Counted from the first letter of the stretch, positions 43,645 to 53,600 are shown. The stretch: DNA of 64,000 bases from Enterocloster bolteae (GCF_002234575.2 NZ_CP022464.2:5332001-5396000), one strand, 5' to 3'. The notes: a model not told the origin generated them from the letters alone. Numbers and translations are program-made.

Positions 43645-44255
43645 TGTTTTTCTCTGCCTGCCCTCTCAATCAGCCTCTCTATCCCATCCTCAGGGTAGGA
43701 CAGAAGCTTCCCGAACTCCACGGCAATCCTGTATCTCTCCTGCCCTGTATAGGAGTGGTCTGCAATCAATCGTTTCTGTTGTTCCTTCAGTCCCATATAG
43801 CGCTCCAGCACATCGCCGGTCCGGTAAAAGAGGTAATTATACTTACCCTTATTCAACTCCTCGGGGAATAAATCCGTAATAAAAGCCTCGTCCTCCGGAT
43901 AAAGCTTCACCCCGTACTTCCTGCACAGCTTTTCTGCATCCTGCAGGTAGGAATCCCGTTCCTCCCTGGTATCGCAGGGGTGGCTCATGGCCAGTGTCTT
44001 AAGGCCGGCAGACACCATCTCGCAGAAGCAGTCCATGGCTCCCAGCCCGTAGGAATAGGTGTCAATTACATGTACAGCCTCCTCCCTGTTCACAAACTCA
44101 TACTCCTCCTTGTCCAGAGACAGGGGTATTCCCGACTTACTGGTCACATTCACGCCGCCATACCATGTGCTGTCCACCAAAAAGATATCTCCAACCTGGT
44201 ATTCCATGGAATATTCATCATTCTTTTTAATAATCCGTATCCTCTGTCCGTCCAT
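43641..44255 (-). CDS. Unrecognised protein heading the sugar-sensing operon
   Basis: A 205-residue soluble protein I do not recognise. The start at 44255 was chosen because GGGGG lies 9 bases before it; an earlier in-frame ATG is too far from its GAGGA. The N-terminal half is beta-rich (IRIIKKNDEYSMEYQVGDIFLVDSTWYGGVNVTSKSGIPLSL). The middle has a cysteine-bearing helix (GAMDCFCEMVSAGLKTLAMSHPCDTREE) and the C-terminal half is helical and charged. The 4 base stop-start overlap with the anchored binding protein shows it belongs to the operon. Role unknown. Confidence 0.65.
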   Translation of the reverse strand: MDGQRIRIIKKNDEYSMEYQVGDIFLVDSTWYGGVNVTSKSGIPLSLDKEEYEFVNREEAVHVIDTYSYGLGAMDCFCEMVSAGLKTLAMSHPCDTREERDSYLQDAEKLCRKYGVKLYPEDEAFITDLFPEELNKGKYNYLFYRTGDVLERYMGLKEQQKRLIADHSYTGQERYRIAVEFGKLLSYPEDGIERLIERAGREKQ

Positions 44256-44416
44256 AGCTATTTTCCCCCAGCCACACATTATAATAAAATATCGGTATTC
44301 CTCTATTTTATAGCCACCCCCAGTTCCTGTCAATCCAACTTACAAACTGCCCCAAGTTTAACAGCGACTGGTTTAACAGCGGCTTATTTTTTCACACTAT
44401 CAAATCTCCCCCCGGC

Positions 44417-44437
44417 GTGATATAATTTAATTATCAC
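44417..44437. promoter_or_regulatory. GTGATA...TATCAC palindrome with extended -10
   Basis: GTGATA-N9-TATCAC lies between divergent genes. It includes TGATATAAT (44418-44426), a perfect extended -10 reading rightward toward the gene at 44508. A repressor site on a promoter would look like this; which protein binds is unknown. Confidence 0.5.
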
Positions 44438-44507
44438 GTTCAGACTGCGGTCTTAGCCTTAGAAAGACCCGGTACACGGCAATGGAATGATATACGGGGG
44501 GATGATT

Positions 44508-44867
44508 ATGGTATTAAGATGTTTTTCGGCTCCGGATGAAAAGGTAAATCTCTGCTTTTATCCCTGCAGCTGCGGCACCGGACCGGGAGACCACGATACA
44601 TACTGCCAGGAATCACTGTGCATTTATGATACAGACTATACAAAGCTCCTGCTGTCCTATCTGGAATCCGAATTCCCGGAATTTGATGTCTGTTGGGATA
44701 ACCGCATCCCTGCCGGGACCTGGAATATCATAATACAGAAAATCGAAAATGACATGAGCCATATTCATTTCGATGATACTGTCTTTGACTTTTACAGCCG
44801 GTTCATCAGCTGGATTGCAGACGCACTGGAGCAGGAGGACATGATTATAGTGGAGGGGAACCAGTAA
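44508..44867 (+). CDS. Small hypothetical acidic protein
   Basis: A 120-residue reading frame with a GGGGGGATG ribosome site and an extended -10 promoter upstream. The protein is acidic and cysteine-bearing (CFYPCSCGTGPGDHDTYCQESLC), with a hydrophobic, aromatic second half (FDFYSRFISWIADALEQEDMIIVEG). No family recognised. An overlapping minus-strand frame at 44613-45050 is the alternative; codon use and the ribosome site favour this one. Confidence 0.5.
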   Translation: MVLRCFSAPDEKVNLCFYPCSCGTGPGDHDTYCQESLCIYDTDYTKLLLSYLESEFPEFDVCWDNRIPAGTWNIIIQKIENDMSHIHFDDTVFDFYSRFISWIADALEQEDMIIVEGNQ

Positions 44868-44997
44868 GTCCCCCACCTCCCAATAGAAAGCAATGTTTTC
44901 TGTCAGGCCATCTGCTATGTCTGCAGCGTACTTCTGCATGACACACTGCGCTGATAATGCATACTTTATGCCTCCCAGCCATAATTGCTGATAAAAC

Positions 44998-45034
44998 AGC
45001 TGACAGGAGCTGGTATCACCAGCTCCTGTCAGCT
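44998..45034 (-). terminator. Strong terminator after the GntR genes
   Basis: A perfect 16 bp stem AGCTGACAGGAGCTGG around a 5 base loop, followed on the minus strand by TGTTTT. It lies 13 bases beyond the GntR stop at 45047. Confidence 0.9.
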
Positions 45035-45046
45035 TGCTTAGCGCAA

Positions 45047-45721
45047 TCATAGCCTCAAATTTACATCTAGCATGAATTTACGGGCCTCCCGCTCTTCCTG
45101 TTCCATAAGCCCCTTCCATGCCTCTGAAAAATCCTCCCATCTTTTTTCACGCAGCAATTTAATTATCTCCTCTGTAAATCCCATGTACCGTAACTGGAGT
45201 TTCTGGTTTCTAATCCGGTATAACATAATGGGATATCCCCAGGTCAGTAAACCATACTGTTTTCGATAACATTCACGTATCATTACCATAGGGCACTGGT
45301 GCTCAATCCATTTAAAGTACAGTTCAAAACAAAGATGCACCTTGTTTTCCTGCCTTAACAAATCAAACTTTCCGGTCAAACGCTCCTGTGCCTCCCCGCT
45401 GCAGGATTTTATTGTATACAATGTTATATCCCTGATTGTCAAAGCAAGCAGCTGGAGGCTTTCCAGGTACAGGCTCATTCCCTCCAGAATCTCCGGCATC
45501 CTGAAATTCATTTTGGCCGTCCTCATTACCACCAAAGTACCCTTTCCATGGAATGACTGGGTGACTCCCAGCTGGGCTAAAAGCATCAGGGTACGCCTTA
45601 CGGTGGCTACGGATACATCATACCGCTGTGCAATCTGGGGTAACGAGGGCAGATAGCTGCCTATGGGATACGCCCCCTTCACCACCTCCCATATGATGCG
45701 CCCGGCCAGGGAATATTTAAG
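45047..45721 (-). pseudogene. C-terminal half of a double GntR regulator, cut off by in-frame TAG
   Basis: 225 codons in the same frame as the gene upstream, separated from it only by one TAG at 45722-45724. The frame reads LKYSLAGRIIWEVVKGAYPIGSYLPSLPQIAQRYDVSVATVRRTLMLLAQLGVTQSFHGKGTLV, a complete GntR winged helix whose first helix begins directly after the TAG. No ATG exists before this domain; the first GTG (45685) would remove its first helix and lacks a well-spaced ribosome site. A helical ligand-type domain of about 150 residues follows. The simplest reading is one two-HTH regulator broken by a nonsense change. Readthrough or re-initiation (AGGAGG sits just before the TAG) would keep it alive. 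Confidence 0.75.
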
Positions 45722-46468
45722 CTAGGGCCTCCTGCGGTAAATATTCCATTGGAACGGAATCCTGCTGTTGTCAATTAAATACATTCCGCCCTCTTTCCTG
45801 ATAAAAAGGGACATATCTTCCACCATTTTTTTATAAGAACCAAAAAAAATCCGTCTCAACCGGGCAACTATCTCTTCTTTGGACGCTTCCGGTTTCAGTG
45901 TTTCCTGAATCTCCAGCAATTTATCTGTCAGATACGGGAAACGTAAATATCGGATTTCTTCCCAGAACAGATTCAGAATCAGCTTGTTTTTCAGTGTGCC
46001 CAGTGTCAGGCTGTAAAGCTCCACCAGTATGGATATGACCCCCAGCGAAGGGCAGGCAAGCGCATTTCTGATTTTATCCCAGTCCTGATTCGTCCCTCTT
46101 CTCAATCCCTCCAGCCACAACGGCCCCATAAGCAGCGGAACCGAATGAATCATATCTTTTATTCCTTCTTCCCTGAGGGCAAAATATTTTGCGGCATGTT
46201 CTCTTATCTTATCCGGTTCAGCTTCATAGACAACAATTGCCGTCCGTTTTCCGTCCATCCTTATATACCCTTTTCGCCCAAGCAGTTCCAAAGCGGATTG
46301 AACCGCTGTAGGACCCATATGGAAAAACCGCTCTGTCTCCGCAATAGCCGGAAGGTGTTCACCAGTTCTGTACATCCCGAACAGGATTCTGGTCTCAAAA
46401 TATTCATAAATCACACGGTAGAGTCCGTCGTCTGTATACATATATTCACAAAAGGCCAACATTTTCAT
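45722..46468 (-). CDS. N-terminal half of double GntR-family regulator
   Basis: A 248-residue protein with a GntR winged helix at residues 15-80 (YRVIYEYFETRILFGMYRTGEHLPAIAETERFFHMGPTAVQSALELLGRKGYIRMDGKRTAIVVY) and a helical effector-like region to residue 240. It ends at TAG, after which the same frame goes straight into a second GntR domain. The gene lies 65 bases downstream of the giant surface protein gene on the same strand, so it may be the last gene of that operon and regulate it. The ATG has only a weak AGGA upstream; the start is not secure. Confidence 0.75.
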   Translation of the reverse strand: MKMLAFCEYMYTDDGLYRVIYEYFETRILFGMYRTGEHLPAIAETERFFHMGPTAVQSALELLGRKGYIRMDGKRTAIVVYEAEPDKIREHAAKYFALREEGIKDMIHSVPLLMGPLWLEGLRRGTNQDWDKIRNALACPSLGVISILVELYSLTLGTLKNKLILNLFWEEIRYLRFPYLTDKLLEIQETLKPEASKEEIVARLRRIFFGSYKKMVEDMSLFIRKEGGMYLIDNSRIPFQWNIYRRRP

Positions 46469-46532
46469 GGGTGGTCCAATCCTATGCGGCTCACTTCCTC
46501 CATCTGTAGTTGTTCCACGATATCGTAATATC

Positions 46533-49500
46533 TCAGTCGCAGCTCCGGATGATTATATTGTACAATGCCTTCTTATCTCCCAGTTTGAAGATTAGACGAT
46601 AAGTACCTTCCCCGGTGTTCTCAGGAACTGTAATGGTTACAGCAGCATTTCCCTCCCTCTTTGCGCCGTCTCCCTGTCCCAGATCCAAATCGCCGCTTAC
46701 TTCCCAGCCGTCTGCTTCAATATACGCACCGTCCTCCTTCCTTCTGACTTCAACCTGAATTATTTCCGCCTGCGTAATGTGTTCCATGGAGTATGATACC
46801 GTAAATCCAATGGCTGCTCCGGGCGTGGCCACGCGTTCTTCCCCTTGATCAGCTTTCACACTGAGGCCATATACAGGATTCGCTTTTATATTGTAAGTTA
46901 ATTCTGTACCGGTAATCCTACCTTTACCTGCGTTCACACCTGCTGCAAACAGCTGTGCGCTGATGCGGTTATTTTCCAGTGTCAGACCGGCCGTATCGGT
47001 TGTATCCATGATAACTGTATGAGCCTGCCCCCGGTCCAGAATCAAATATACCCTGCCGTTAACAGGGTAGCAGCGTTTTTCTCCGTAGATAAACGCAGTC
47101 CCCTTGGGAAACGCCTCACCCTCCGGTGTTGTGAGCACCACTGCCGCTTTGTCTGATAAACGTGTATCCTGCTGGGGAGATACAAAAATGCTGATACGGT
47201 GCTCCCCTCTGGCCAGTCCCTCCTGGCTGTCCAGTGTTATTGCAGCCGTTGAATTATTGACTGTAAAATACCCGCCTACGGAGTCAGCTCCCGTGTCATT
47301 GCGCAATCTCAAACTGTATTCCCCCGGCATAAGACTGGCTGTTTTGTCAAATGCCGCTATGACTGTAATTGTTTTGGCGGCAATATTTTCATTAAATCGA
47401 CTACTCCCCCACATCTCTGCAAAATTGTCCAGAGGAATTTTTCCGTCCTTCTCTCCCCCTGTCAGGGTATAGAGATAGTATCGGTTTCCGCTCAGCAGTG
47501 TGAGCTTAGCACCGTCCGGCAGCGCGTGTCTGATTCCACTGCTGTCCCGCAGCTCCAGCCACACACTTGAAGCGGCGAGGGTTCCATTCTGACTTCCAAG
47601 GGTGAACATCGCAGTAACAGCACTCTCTTGAGATATTACCACCGGAGCTGTATCATTCATACCCTCATATTGTTTTCCGGATGCCATCTGAACAGCCGAA
47701 ACAATAGATTCTTTCCAGTGAATATTCAGTGTGACGGGAACCTTATTCCCATCTGCGTCAGACAGTGTCAAAATAATTTCGTCTGTGTCCTTAGGCGCAA
47801 AAGCACCATGATTGTACAGTACAAAATCTATAGGGGCCTCATACCGGCTGTCCGTTGTTCCGAGTAAAACCGTACCGGCAGATTCTTTATACGTGCTTAT
47901 ATCATATGGTTCGCTCATAAGATTCGCGGTATTCCACCCCTGGCTCTGGACAGGCTGCAGAGTGACCGCCACATCATAATGTTCCAATTCACTGTTTACA
48001 GCTTTCAGTGTGATTCCATTTTCAGGTACCTTAACCCCTGCCAGACTCAGGTTTCTGCTGGAATCTGCCGGGATCACCATCCTGCCCGTATAGCTTCCGC
48101 TCTCCGACGCATAAAGGTCAATCGTCTGCTCCGACAGCGCACTGGCCCTGGTGACAACCTCCACATTCATGGTTATCTCCTCCGCCAGGATATCGCCCGC
48201 GTACCGTTCCACCACCACGCTCACCGTTCCCAGGTTCTGACTTATACGAATTCCATCATTATAATAGGTCAGTTTAAATTCAATGTTCGGAATGCCTGAC
48301 GTTTCCTGGTCCAGGACATGATATTCCCAATCCTTTCCGATGATTGAATTACTGTTATCTGTTCCGGCCGTCTGGTCTGAGATAACATTTGAAACCACTT
48401 CTGTTTTACCGGTATTCTGCCACATCACTAAACCAAAAGTGGAAGCCGGTGTGTTCCGTATCCTCGCTTTTTCCTGCTCCGCGCTCACATCCGGACCTGA
48501 TGTGATCCACGTTCCTGTTTCCAGGTTCATTGCCGCGTCCACCAGTGTCATTTTGTCTGACAGCGTAATTGATTTGATTGCATATCTGATATTCTCTGTA
48601 TCACCAACAGGCGGAAGCTCGATGGTTCCCTCTGCCGCGGCAAAGCCATCCTCTCCAATCCCCAGGCTGTCTGAATTGCGGGCTGTCAGCACAACGTGGC
48701 GTGTAGCACCGGCATTATCTCCTGCCACCTTCCAGTAGCGGTACGACGTGCCTATATTTGTGTATCCCAGCTCCGTCTTTTCTCCGGGAACCACAAAACC
48801 TCCGTCTGATGGATTAAGAGTCTCTGTCTTCGCCCTGGCAAACGCATATGCATCCGCCGTATCACCTGCAATCATATAAAAATATCCTGTAACGGCTCCA
48901 TACTCTTCCGAGTCCCCCTGGGATGTGTTGGAAATACGGAATACAGTACCGGTGGAAAGTACCACTGTATTTGGGCAATGCGCAAGATCTGCCTGGGTTA
49001 CCACCTTGCTTTCCGTGTCATCCACGCTTTTCAGATTTGCCACACTGTTGGACGCCGAATCCAATACCAGGGTACTTCCGCCTTCTAAAACAAGACTGTT
49101 TCCCAGTTCTCCCAATTTATCAAAATTCCCTTTATCCCCAATCCGATTCAGGGAATAGGGAGTCGTCTGATTCGAGTTTGCAACATCAGACTGGCCGGCC
49201 AGCCGGACATGAGTCTGAATCAGGCGTACCTGATCTGCTCTTTGTATGGATGTAACTGTACCTGTAACCTGTTCCGGCTGTCCGCCGCCAGAGGCAGCCG
49301 CGCCAAAATGATCCAGCGTTACCAGACGCACATCACCAGCGTCGCAGGATGCACCGCTTCCAAACACACCGCCCGCAATCTCCATCTTTTTGCCGCCAGT
49401 ATCCCCCGCGCCAAAACTGTAATCTGTTCCGTCAATATAAACATGAGAAAAACCGTTTACTGTTATGGTATCATAATTCAGGTCAGCGCTGTCACCGCCG

Positions 49501-52500
49501 TAATCACCGCCCGCATAAACGGAACCGCCCACAGACAGGCCGGAGGCGTCTAAAACTGGTTTTTCCTCTGCATGGGATTTATAATAGTTGCATTTATCAA
49601 TGGCTCCCAGTCCAATATGGACATGGGTGGAACCATTAACAATTCCCTGGAAACCTCCACCAAAAACCTTACCGCTGACAGTACCGCCTGCCAGATTTAC
49701 AAATACAAGGCCGGACGCGGATTTCTCATCCTGTTCTCCGCTTTTACCGTCATTACTCAGCTCGCTTCCTCCATAGACATTCCCGCGAACCCAGCCGCCC
49801 GTCATATTGACCGTAGAACCCCCGTAAACAAACCGGTCGCCTACTTTTCCCAGCGCACCACCATATATGGAGCCGTTTACGGTTCCGTTGGCCATATGTA
49901 CAGCCGCCCTCCCATGGGTCAGCCCCGCTTCTCCGCCGCCATAGACGTTTCCTTTGATGGTTCCTCCGCTGATGATTACATTTGTTGAGCCCTCTACCTC
50001 AGCTACCTTCCCCCCTCCATAGACATAACCTTCTATTAGTCCGCCTTTTATTTCAACCGTAACCTTTGAGTTCTTACATACCCTGGCAGATTTTTCAAAC
50101 CCGGCCTTATTGACTCCCTCGCCTCCGCCGTAGATATTACCTTTGATTGTACCTCCATTTACCGTAATATTGGCCTCTCCATCCAGGTATGCATTTCCCT
50201 TGCCATAATCCTTTTGCGTGTACCCTTGGCCGCTTGCATATATGTTACCTGTTATAACAGCGTCATTGTCTATTGTGATGTCTGCCTTTCCGGTTAAACT
50301 GCCGAAATCAGCTGCCGGGGTTCCATTTACATCGTTGCCGCCATCAACTCCCGCCTCCCCGCCTACGCCCGCGGCGTATATATTGCCTACGGTTCCCGCT
50401 GACACGGATATATTTACCTTTGTTGCATCTTCGCCGCTTACTACGTATGCAGCAGAGCCGGAGCCATAGATGCTTGAAATACTTCCTCCCGTCACAATGA
50501 TGTCCAGAATTCCCTGATACGTCGGGATGCCTGTTGCCCTTCCTGAGCCTGCCCCGTAGACCATATTAACAGTCCCGCCGGAAATATTAATTGAAGTTTT
50601 CCCCGTGTACGGCGCCTTCACATTGCTGAATCCCTGGCATCCGCCGATTATTTTGTTTACTGTTCCTCCTCGGATATAGATGCCTACATTCCCGTTCTTA
50701 ATCTCCCCGCTGGCGCTTCCGGCTACAATGGTGTCAACTTTTGCAGTTCCGTCCACAATGATAACTGCCTCGTTGTTATTTGCGTCAACAGATCCATTGC
50801 TCCGTATATATCCTATAATCCTGGCAATACTGCCGCTGCGGACCTGAATGATACCCGGCTTTACTGTCAGAGTACCATCTTTTGATGCTCCGTACAAATA
50901 CAATCCACTGCATGAAACATTATCCCCTATGGTTATATTGTGGCCATTCCCATATAGATGGTTCATCTTTTCAATGGTCAGTGAATCAAACGTGATATCC
51001 TCATACAAATGAAAATCACTTTCTGTTCCCGCTGCAGTACTGAAAAATTCTATGTCTGCCGTAATTCCTTTGATTGTCACCGGAACCGCATGTTCTTTCA
51101 GAAAATCAGTTGTATTGCCATAGTCATAATCTTGCATTAAGATAATCTGATTACCGTCTGACGTTCCGCCATCCTCCCTGGATTTTAATTTTTTCACAGC
51201 AGCTTCCACGGTTTTAACCGGGGCATTTTCCAAACCAGAATTGCCGTCATCCCCGCTGGTCTGATTCACATAAACCGTTTCAAGCACAGCCACCCCGTTT
51301 GCAGGCTCCGAGTACAATGTAACAGAGCTGGCCGCTGTCATGCTTCTGGTCATCTTCACAGGAGTCACCGCGCAGCGGAACCGCATTCCCATATCCCCTG
51401 CTTTCACGGAACGTTTATATACAGGTGAGTCCTCACCTGCAATATCTTCCCATAGACCATCGTCTCCATTTCCATGATTATCAGTCAGGTTAACATCTTC
51501 GCCGTATGGGTTCTTATCATCCGGGATATCCGCACCCTGTGCTGAATACTGCCATTGATACAAAAAGGCATAGCCGTCCATGCTGTTTACCGTTTCACCG
51601 GTTTCCTTATCAAACAGGGTGTAGATCGCTGTCCCGCCCTGCCGTTCTGCCCTGACGCCCATCTGATATGTTCCAACGGGCTTCCAGACAGAATACAGGT
51701 TGAGATGCTCCTCCCCAGTATCCGTATATGTTCCCGGAACCAGTGCTTTAGCCGGTTCTGTCCCTGGTTCTAATGTCCATCCCGCAAATTTAGCAGTAAA
51801 AATGGCATTGTCATCCCATGGGCATTTTATTTCTTCAGGACATTCCGGCAGACACACCTGCCCTTCACAGGCCGGAAGTTCCATCTCCATCATATCATCC
51901 AGAATTACCGTAATACAACTGTCCGCCATCACATAACCTGCATATTCCGCCGCCTCAATAAACGTACCATTCTCAGGAGAACATATGACCATACCGGTCT
52001 GCCCTTCATAGAAAACAGTTTCCGGATTCTCTATCTTCTGCTGTGAAATATATTCAATATCATAGTCCGGATTTTCAGCTTCAAGGTTTTCCGTTACCTT
52101 TTGAGGTCTGCTGTCCTTACCGCCCGTTCCGTTTTCACTTTCAGACGGCAGCTCCTGGTTATGGCTGCCCTGTCCGGCTGCATCACCCGGCTTATCTCCA
52201 GATGTTCCAGATGTATCCCCGGCCTCAGTATTGTCCCCACTGTCCATACTGTCATCCTTGGATAATCCGCCTTCCTGTCCGCTGCCCGTGTCAGGGCTGC
52301 CCCCGCCATCAGCGTCCGCATTATCACCGCCGGTATCCGTACTACCGCTGTCTACATCTGTATTGCCGCTTCCGGTATCTGTACTACCGCTATTGGCATC
52401 CCCACTGCCGGTATCCCCGCTTCCGTTGTTAGTGTCCCCACCGCCGCCGGTATCCCCGCTTCCGCTGTCGGCGTCCCCACCGCCGCCGGTATCCCCGCTT

Positions 52501-53546
52501 CCGCTGTCGGCGTCCCCACCGCCGCCGGTATCCGCGCCTCCGCTGCCGGCATCTCCACTATCGTCACCGGAGTCTGCGCTTCCGGCATCCATGCCGGACT
52601 CACTGCCAGAGGAATCCGAATCCCCTTCCGGCATTCCTTCTCCCACGAAAGGGACCTGATGATTTTCAATTCTTGCTATCAGGGAAAGTGTATCCCCATG
52701 TGCCGTCTCCTCCTGTTCTGTCCGCTCCGTCTCCTCCTGCTCCGTCTCTTCCGGTTCTGTCCGCTCCATCTCCTCCTGCGTCTCTTTCGGTTCTGTCCGC
52801 TCCGCTTCCTCCTGCTCCGTCTCTTCCTGCTCCGTCTCCCCCTGTTCTATTCTATCCGGTTTCCCCGGTTCTGTCTCCCCCTGTTCTGTCTGTTCCGCAG
52901 TTTCCTGCTTGGTTTCTTCTCTATTTCCTTCATTAACAGCGTTCTCATCTCCGGTTTTATCCGCTTCTCCGTTTTGCTCCCCTTCTTCTATCCGTTCCTC
53001 AGAGGTTACTTTCTCAGCCTGAGACGGGGTCGCCAAAGTGATTGTCTCACTTTCTTCGGGCTCTGCTTTTTTCCATTCTGTGATTTCTCCTCCTTCAAAT
53101 TCGTTTCGAATCACAGTGAACCGTGCGGCCTGAGCCGGACTTTCTCCAGAAAACGCATAATCCCCGATTCCCACAATACTTTCAGGCAGTATAAGCTCCC
53201 CCTGTAATCCGCCCAGCCCATAAAAGAGACAGCTCCCAATATAGGTAATCCCATCCTCAATGACCAATGTCCGGATTTCATCTGCATATTCTGCAAATGG
53301 AGCCGTATCGCAACTGAAATCTCTTGTATCGCCATATCCTTTAACCGTCAGTACGCCGTCTTTCAGAACGGCTTTCACATCACTGCCAATTTCAAAGGTT
53401 CTCCGTTTTCCTTCTGTTGCATATGTAAGCATGGACCCGAAGTTCAGATTGCTCAATACAAGAGAAAAAATAAGGCAAAACGCCAGTATGCGCTGCCGAT
53501 TGTGTCTCTGCCTCCTCAATTGAAATTTCTGGCGTTTCCCATCCAT
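46533..53546 (-). CDS. Giant secreted/surface protein, beta-helix repeat adhesin-like
   Basis: A 2337-residue protein. Residues 1-45 are a long signal peptide (basic, then ILAFCLIFSLVLSNLNFGSM). Residues 50-135 resemble one BspA-type leucine-rich unit (LVIEDGITYIGSCLFYGL, LPESIVGIGDYAFSG). Residues about 165-290 are Glu/Thr-rich repeats, 300-480 Gly/Ser/Asp-rich repeats, and about 600-650 resemble a Listeria-Bacteroides repeat (FAGWTLEPGT...YSVWKP). Residues about 880-1400 are right-handed beta-helix-like repeats of about 20 to 30 residues around GGTIKGNIYGGGE. The remaining 900 residues are beta-rich modules. No LPxTG sorting signal or C-terminal membrane anchor was found, so attachment must use another route, perhaps the TasA-like fibres of the same operon. 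A GGAGGG site precedes the ATG. Confidence 0.85.
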   Translation of the reverse strand: MDGKRQKFQLRRQRHNRQRILAFCLIFSLVLSNLNFGSMLTYATEGKRRTFEIGSDVKAVLKDGVLTVKGYGDTRDFSCDTAPFAEYADEIRTLVIEDGITYIGSCLFYGLGGLQGELILPESIVGIGDYAFSGESPAQAARFTVIRNEFEGGEITEWKKAEPEESETITLATPSQAEKVTSEERIEEGEQNGEADKTGDENAVNEGNREETKQETAEQTEQGETEPGKPDRIEQGETEQEETEQEEAERTEPKETQEEMERTEPEETEQEETERTEQEETAHGDTLSLIARIENHQVPFVGEGMPEGDSDSSGSESGMDAGSADSGDDSGDAGSGGADTGGGGDADSGSGDTGGGGDADSGSGDTGGGGDTNNGSGDTGSGDANSGSTDTGSGNTDVDSGSTDTGGDNADADGGGSPDTGSGQEGGLSKDDSMDSGDNTEAGDTSGTSGDKPGDAAGQGSHNQELPSESENGTGGKDSRPQKVTENLEAENPDYDIEYISQQKIENPETVFYEGQTGMVICSPENGTFIEAAEYAGYVMADSCITVILDDMMEMELPACEGQVCLPECPEEIKCPWDDNAIFTAKFAGWTLEPGTEPAKALVPGTYTDTGEEHLNLYSVWKPVGTYQMGVRAERQGGTAIYTLFDKETGETVNSMDGYAFLYQWQYSAQGADIPDDKNPYGEDVNLTDNHGNGDDGLWEDIAGEDSPVYKRSVKAGDMGMRFRCAVTPVKMTRSMTAASSVTLYSEPANGVAVLETVYVNQTSGDDGNSGLENAPVKTVEAAVKKLKSREDGGTSDGNQIILMQDYDYGNTTDFLKEHAVPVTIKGITADIEFFSTAAGTESDFHLYEDITFDSLTIEKMNHLYGNGHNITIGDNVSCSGLYLYGASKDGTLTVKPGIIQVRSGSIARIIGYIRSNGSVDANNNEAVIIVDGTAKVDTIVAGSASGEIKNGNVGIYIRGGTVNKIIGGCQGFSNVKAPYTGKTSINISGGTVNMVYGAGSGRATGIPTYQGILDIIVTGGSISSIYGSGSAAYVVSGEDATKVNISVSAGTVGNIYAAGVGGEAGVDGGNDVNGTPAADFGSLTGKADITIDNDAVITGNIYASGQGYTQKDYGKGNAYLDGEANITVNGGTIKGNIYGGGEGVNKAGFEKSARVCKNSKVTVEIKGGLIEGYVYGGGKVAEVEGSTNVIISGGTIKGNVYGGGEAGLTHGRAAVHMANGTVNGSIYGGALGKVGDRFVYGGSTVNMTGGWVRGNVYGGSELSNDGKSGEQDEKSASGLVFVNLAGGTVSGKVFGGGFQGIVNGSTHVHIGLGAIDKCNYYKSHAEEKPVLDASGLSVGGSVYAGGDYGGDSADLNYDTITVNGFSHVYIDGTDYSFGAGDTGGKKMEIAGGVFGSGASCDAGDVRLVTLDHFGAAASGGGQPEQVTGTVTSIQRADQVRLIQTHVRLAGQSDVANSNQTTPYSLNRIGDKGNFDKLGELGNSLVLEGGSTLVLDSASNSVANLKSVDDTESKVVTQADLAHCPNTVVLSTGTVFRISNTSQGDSEEYGAVTGYFYMIAGDTADAYAFARAKTETLNPSDGGFVVPGEKTELGYTNIGTSYRYWKVAGDNAGATRHVVLTARNSDSLGIGEDGFAAAEGTIELPPVGDTENIRYAIKSITLSDKMTLVDAAMNLETGTWITSGPDVSAEQEKARIRNTPASTFGLVMWQNTGKTEVVSNVISDQTAGTDNSNSIIGKDWEYHVLDQETSGIPNIEFKLTYYNDGIRISQNLGTVSVVVERYAGDILAEEITMNVEVVTRASALSEQTIDLYASESGSYTGRMVIPADSSRNLSLAGVKVPENGITLKAVNSELEHYDVAVTLQPVQSQGWNTANLMSEPYDISTYKESAGTVLLGTTDSRYEAPIDFVLYNHGAFAPKDTDEIILTLSDADGNKVPVTLNIHWKESIVSAVQMASGKQYEGMNDTAPVVISQESAVTAMFTLGSQNGTLAASSVWLELRDSSGIRHALPDGAKLTLLSGNRYYLYTLTGGEKDGKIPLDNFAEMWGSSRFNENIAAKTITVIAAFDKTASLMPGEYSLRLRNDTGADSVGGYFTVNNSTAAITLDSQEGLARGEHRISIFVSPQQDTRLSDKAAVVLTTPEGEAFPKGTAFIYGEKRCYPVNGRVYLILDRGQAHTVIMDTTDTAGLTLENNRISAQLFAAGVNAGKGRITGTELTYNIKANPVYGLSVKADQGEERVATPGAAIGFTVSYSMEHITQAEIIQVEVRRKEDGAYIEADGWEVSGDLDLGQGDGAKREGNAAVTITVPENTGEGTYRLIFKLGDKKALYNIIIRSCD
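52370..52545. repeat. 39 bp tandem repeats in the Gly/Ser/Asp region
   Basis: Units containing GGTATCCCCGCTTCCGCTGT recur every 39 bases at about 52409, 52448, 52487 and (diverged) 52526, with degenerate copies on the left. They encode D-S-G-S-G-D-T-G-G-G-G-type blocks, and the length is a multiple of three. Copy number can be expected to vary by recombination or slippage without frameshift. Confidence 0.85.
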
Positions 53547-53600
53547 TGCATTCCCTCCACTACATAAAAAATTGACTGTTATTCTGGTTGAGCCGCAGTA

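Noticed and set aside
44613..45050. Minus-strand reading frame of 145 codons
   Set aside because: It overlaps the better-supported plus-strand gene, has no convincing ribosome site and includes the terminator hairpin at 44998-45034.
45722..45724. TAG as a pyrrolysine or other recoded codon
   Set aside because: No pyl genes or recoding structure are visible and other genes end in TAG normally; nonsense change or re-initiation is simpler.
46533..46700. Cell-wall sorting signal at the end of the giant protein
   Set aside because: No LPxTG-like motif, hydrophobic stretch or basic tail is present in the last residues.
52231..52659. Pro/Ser-rich plus-strand frames opposite the giant protein repeats
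   Set aside because: They arise from the GC-rich repeats coding Gly/Ser/Asp on the other strand.
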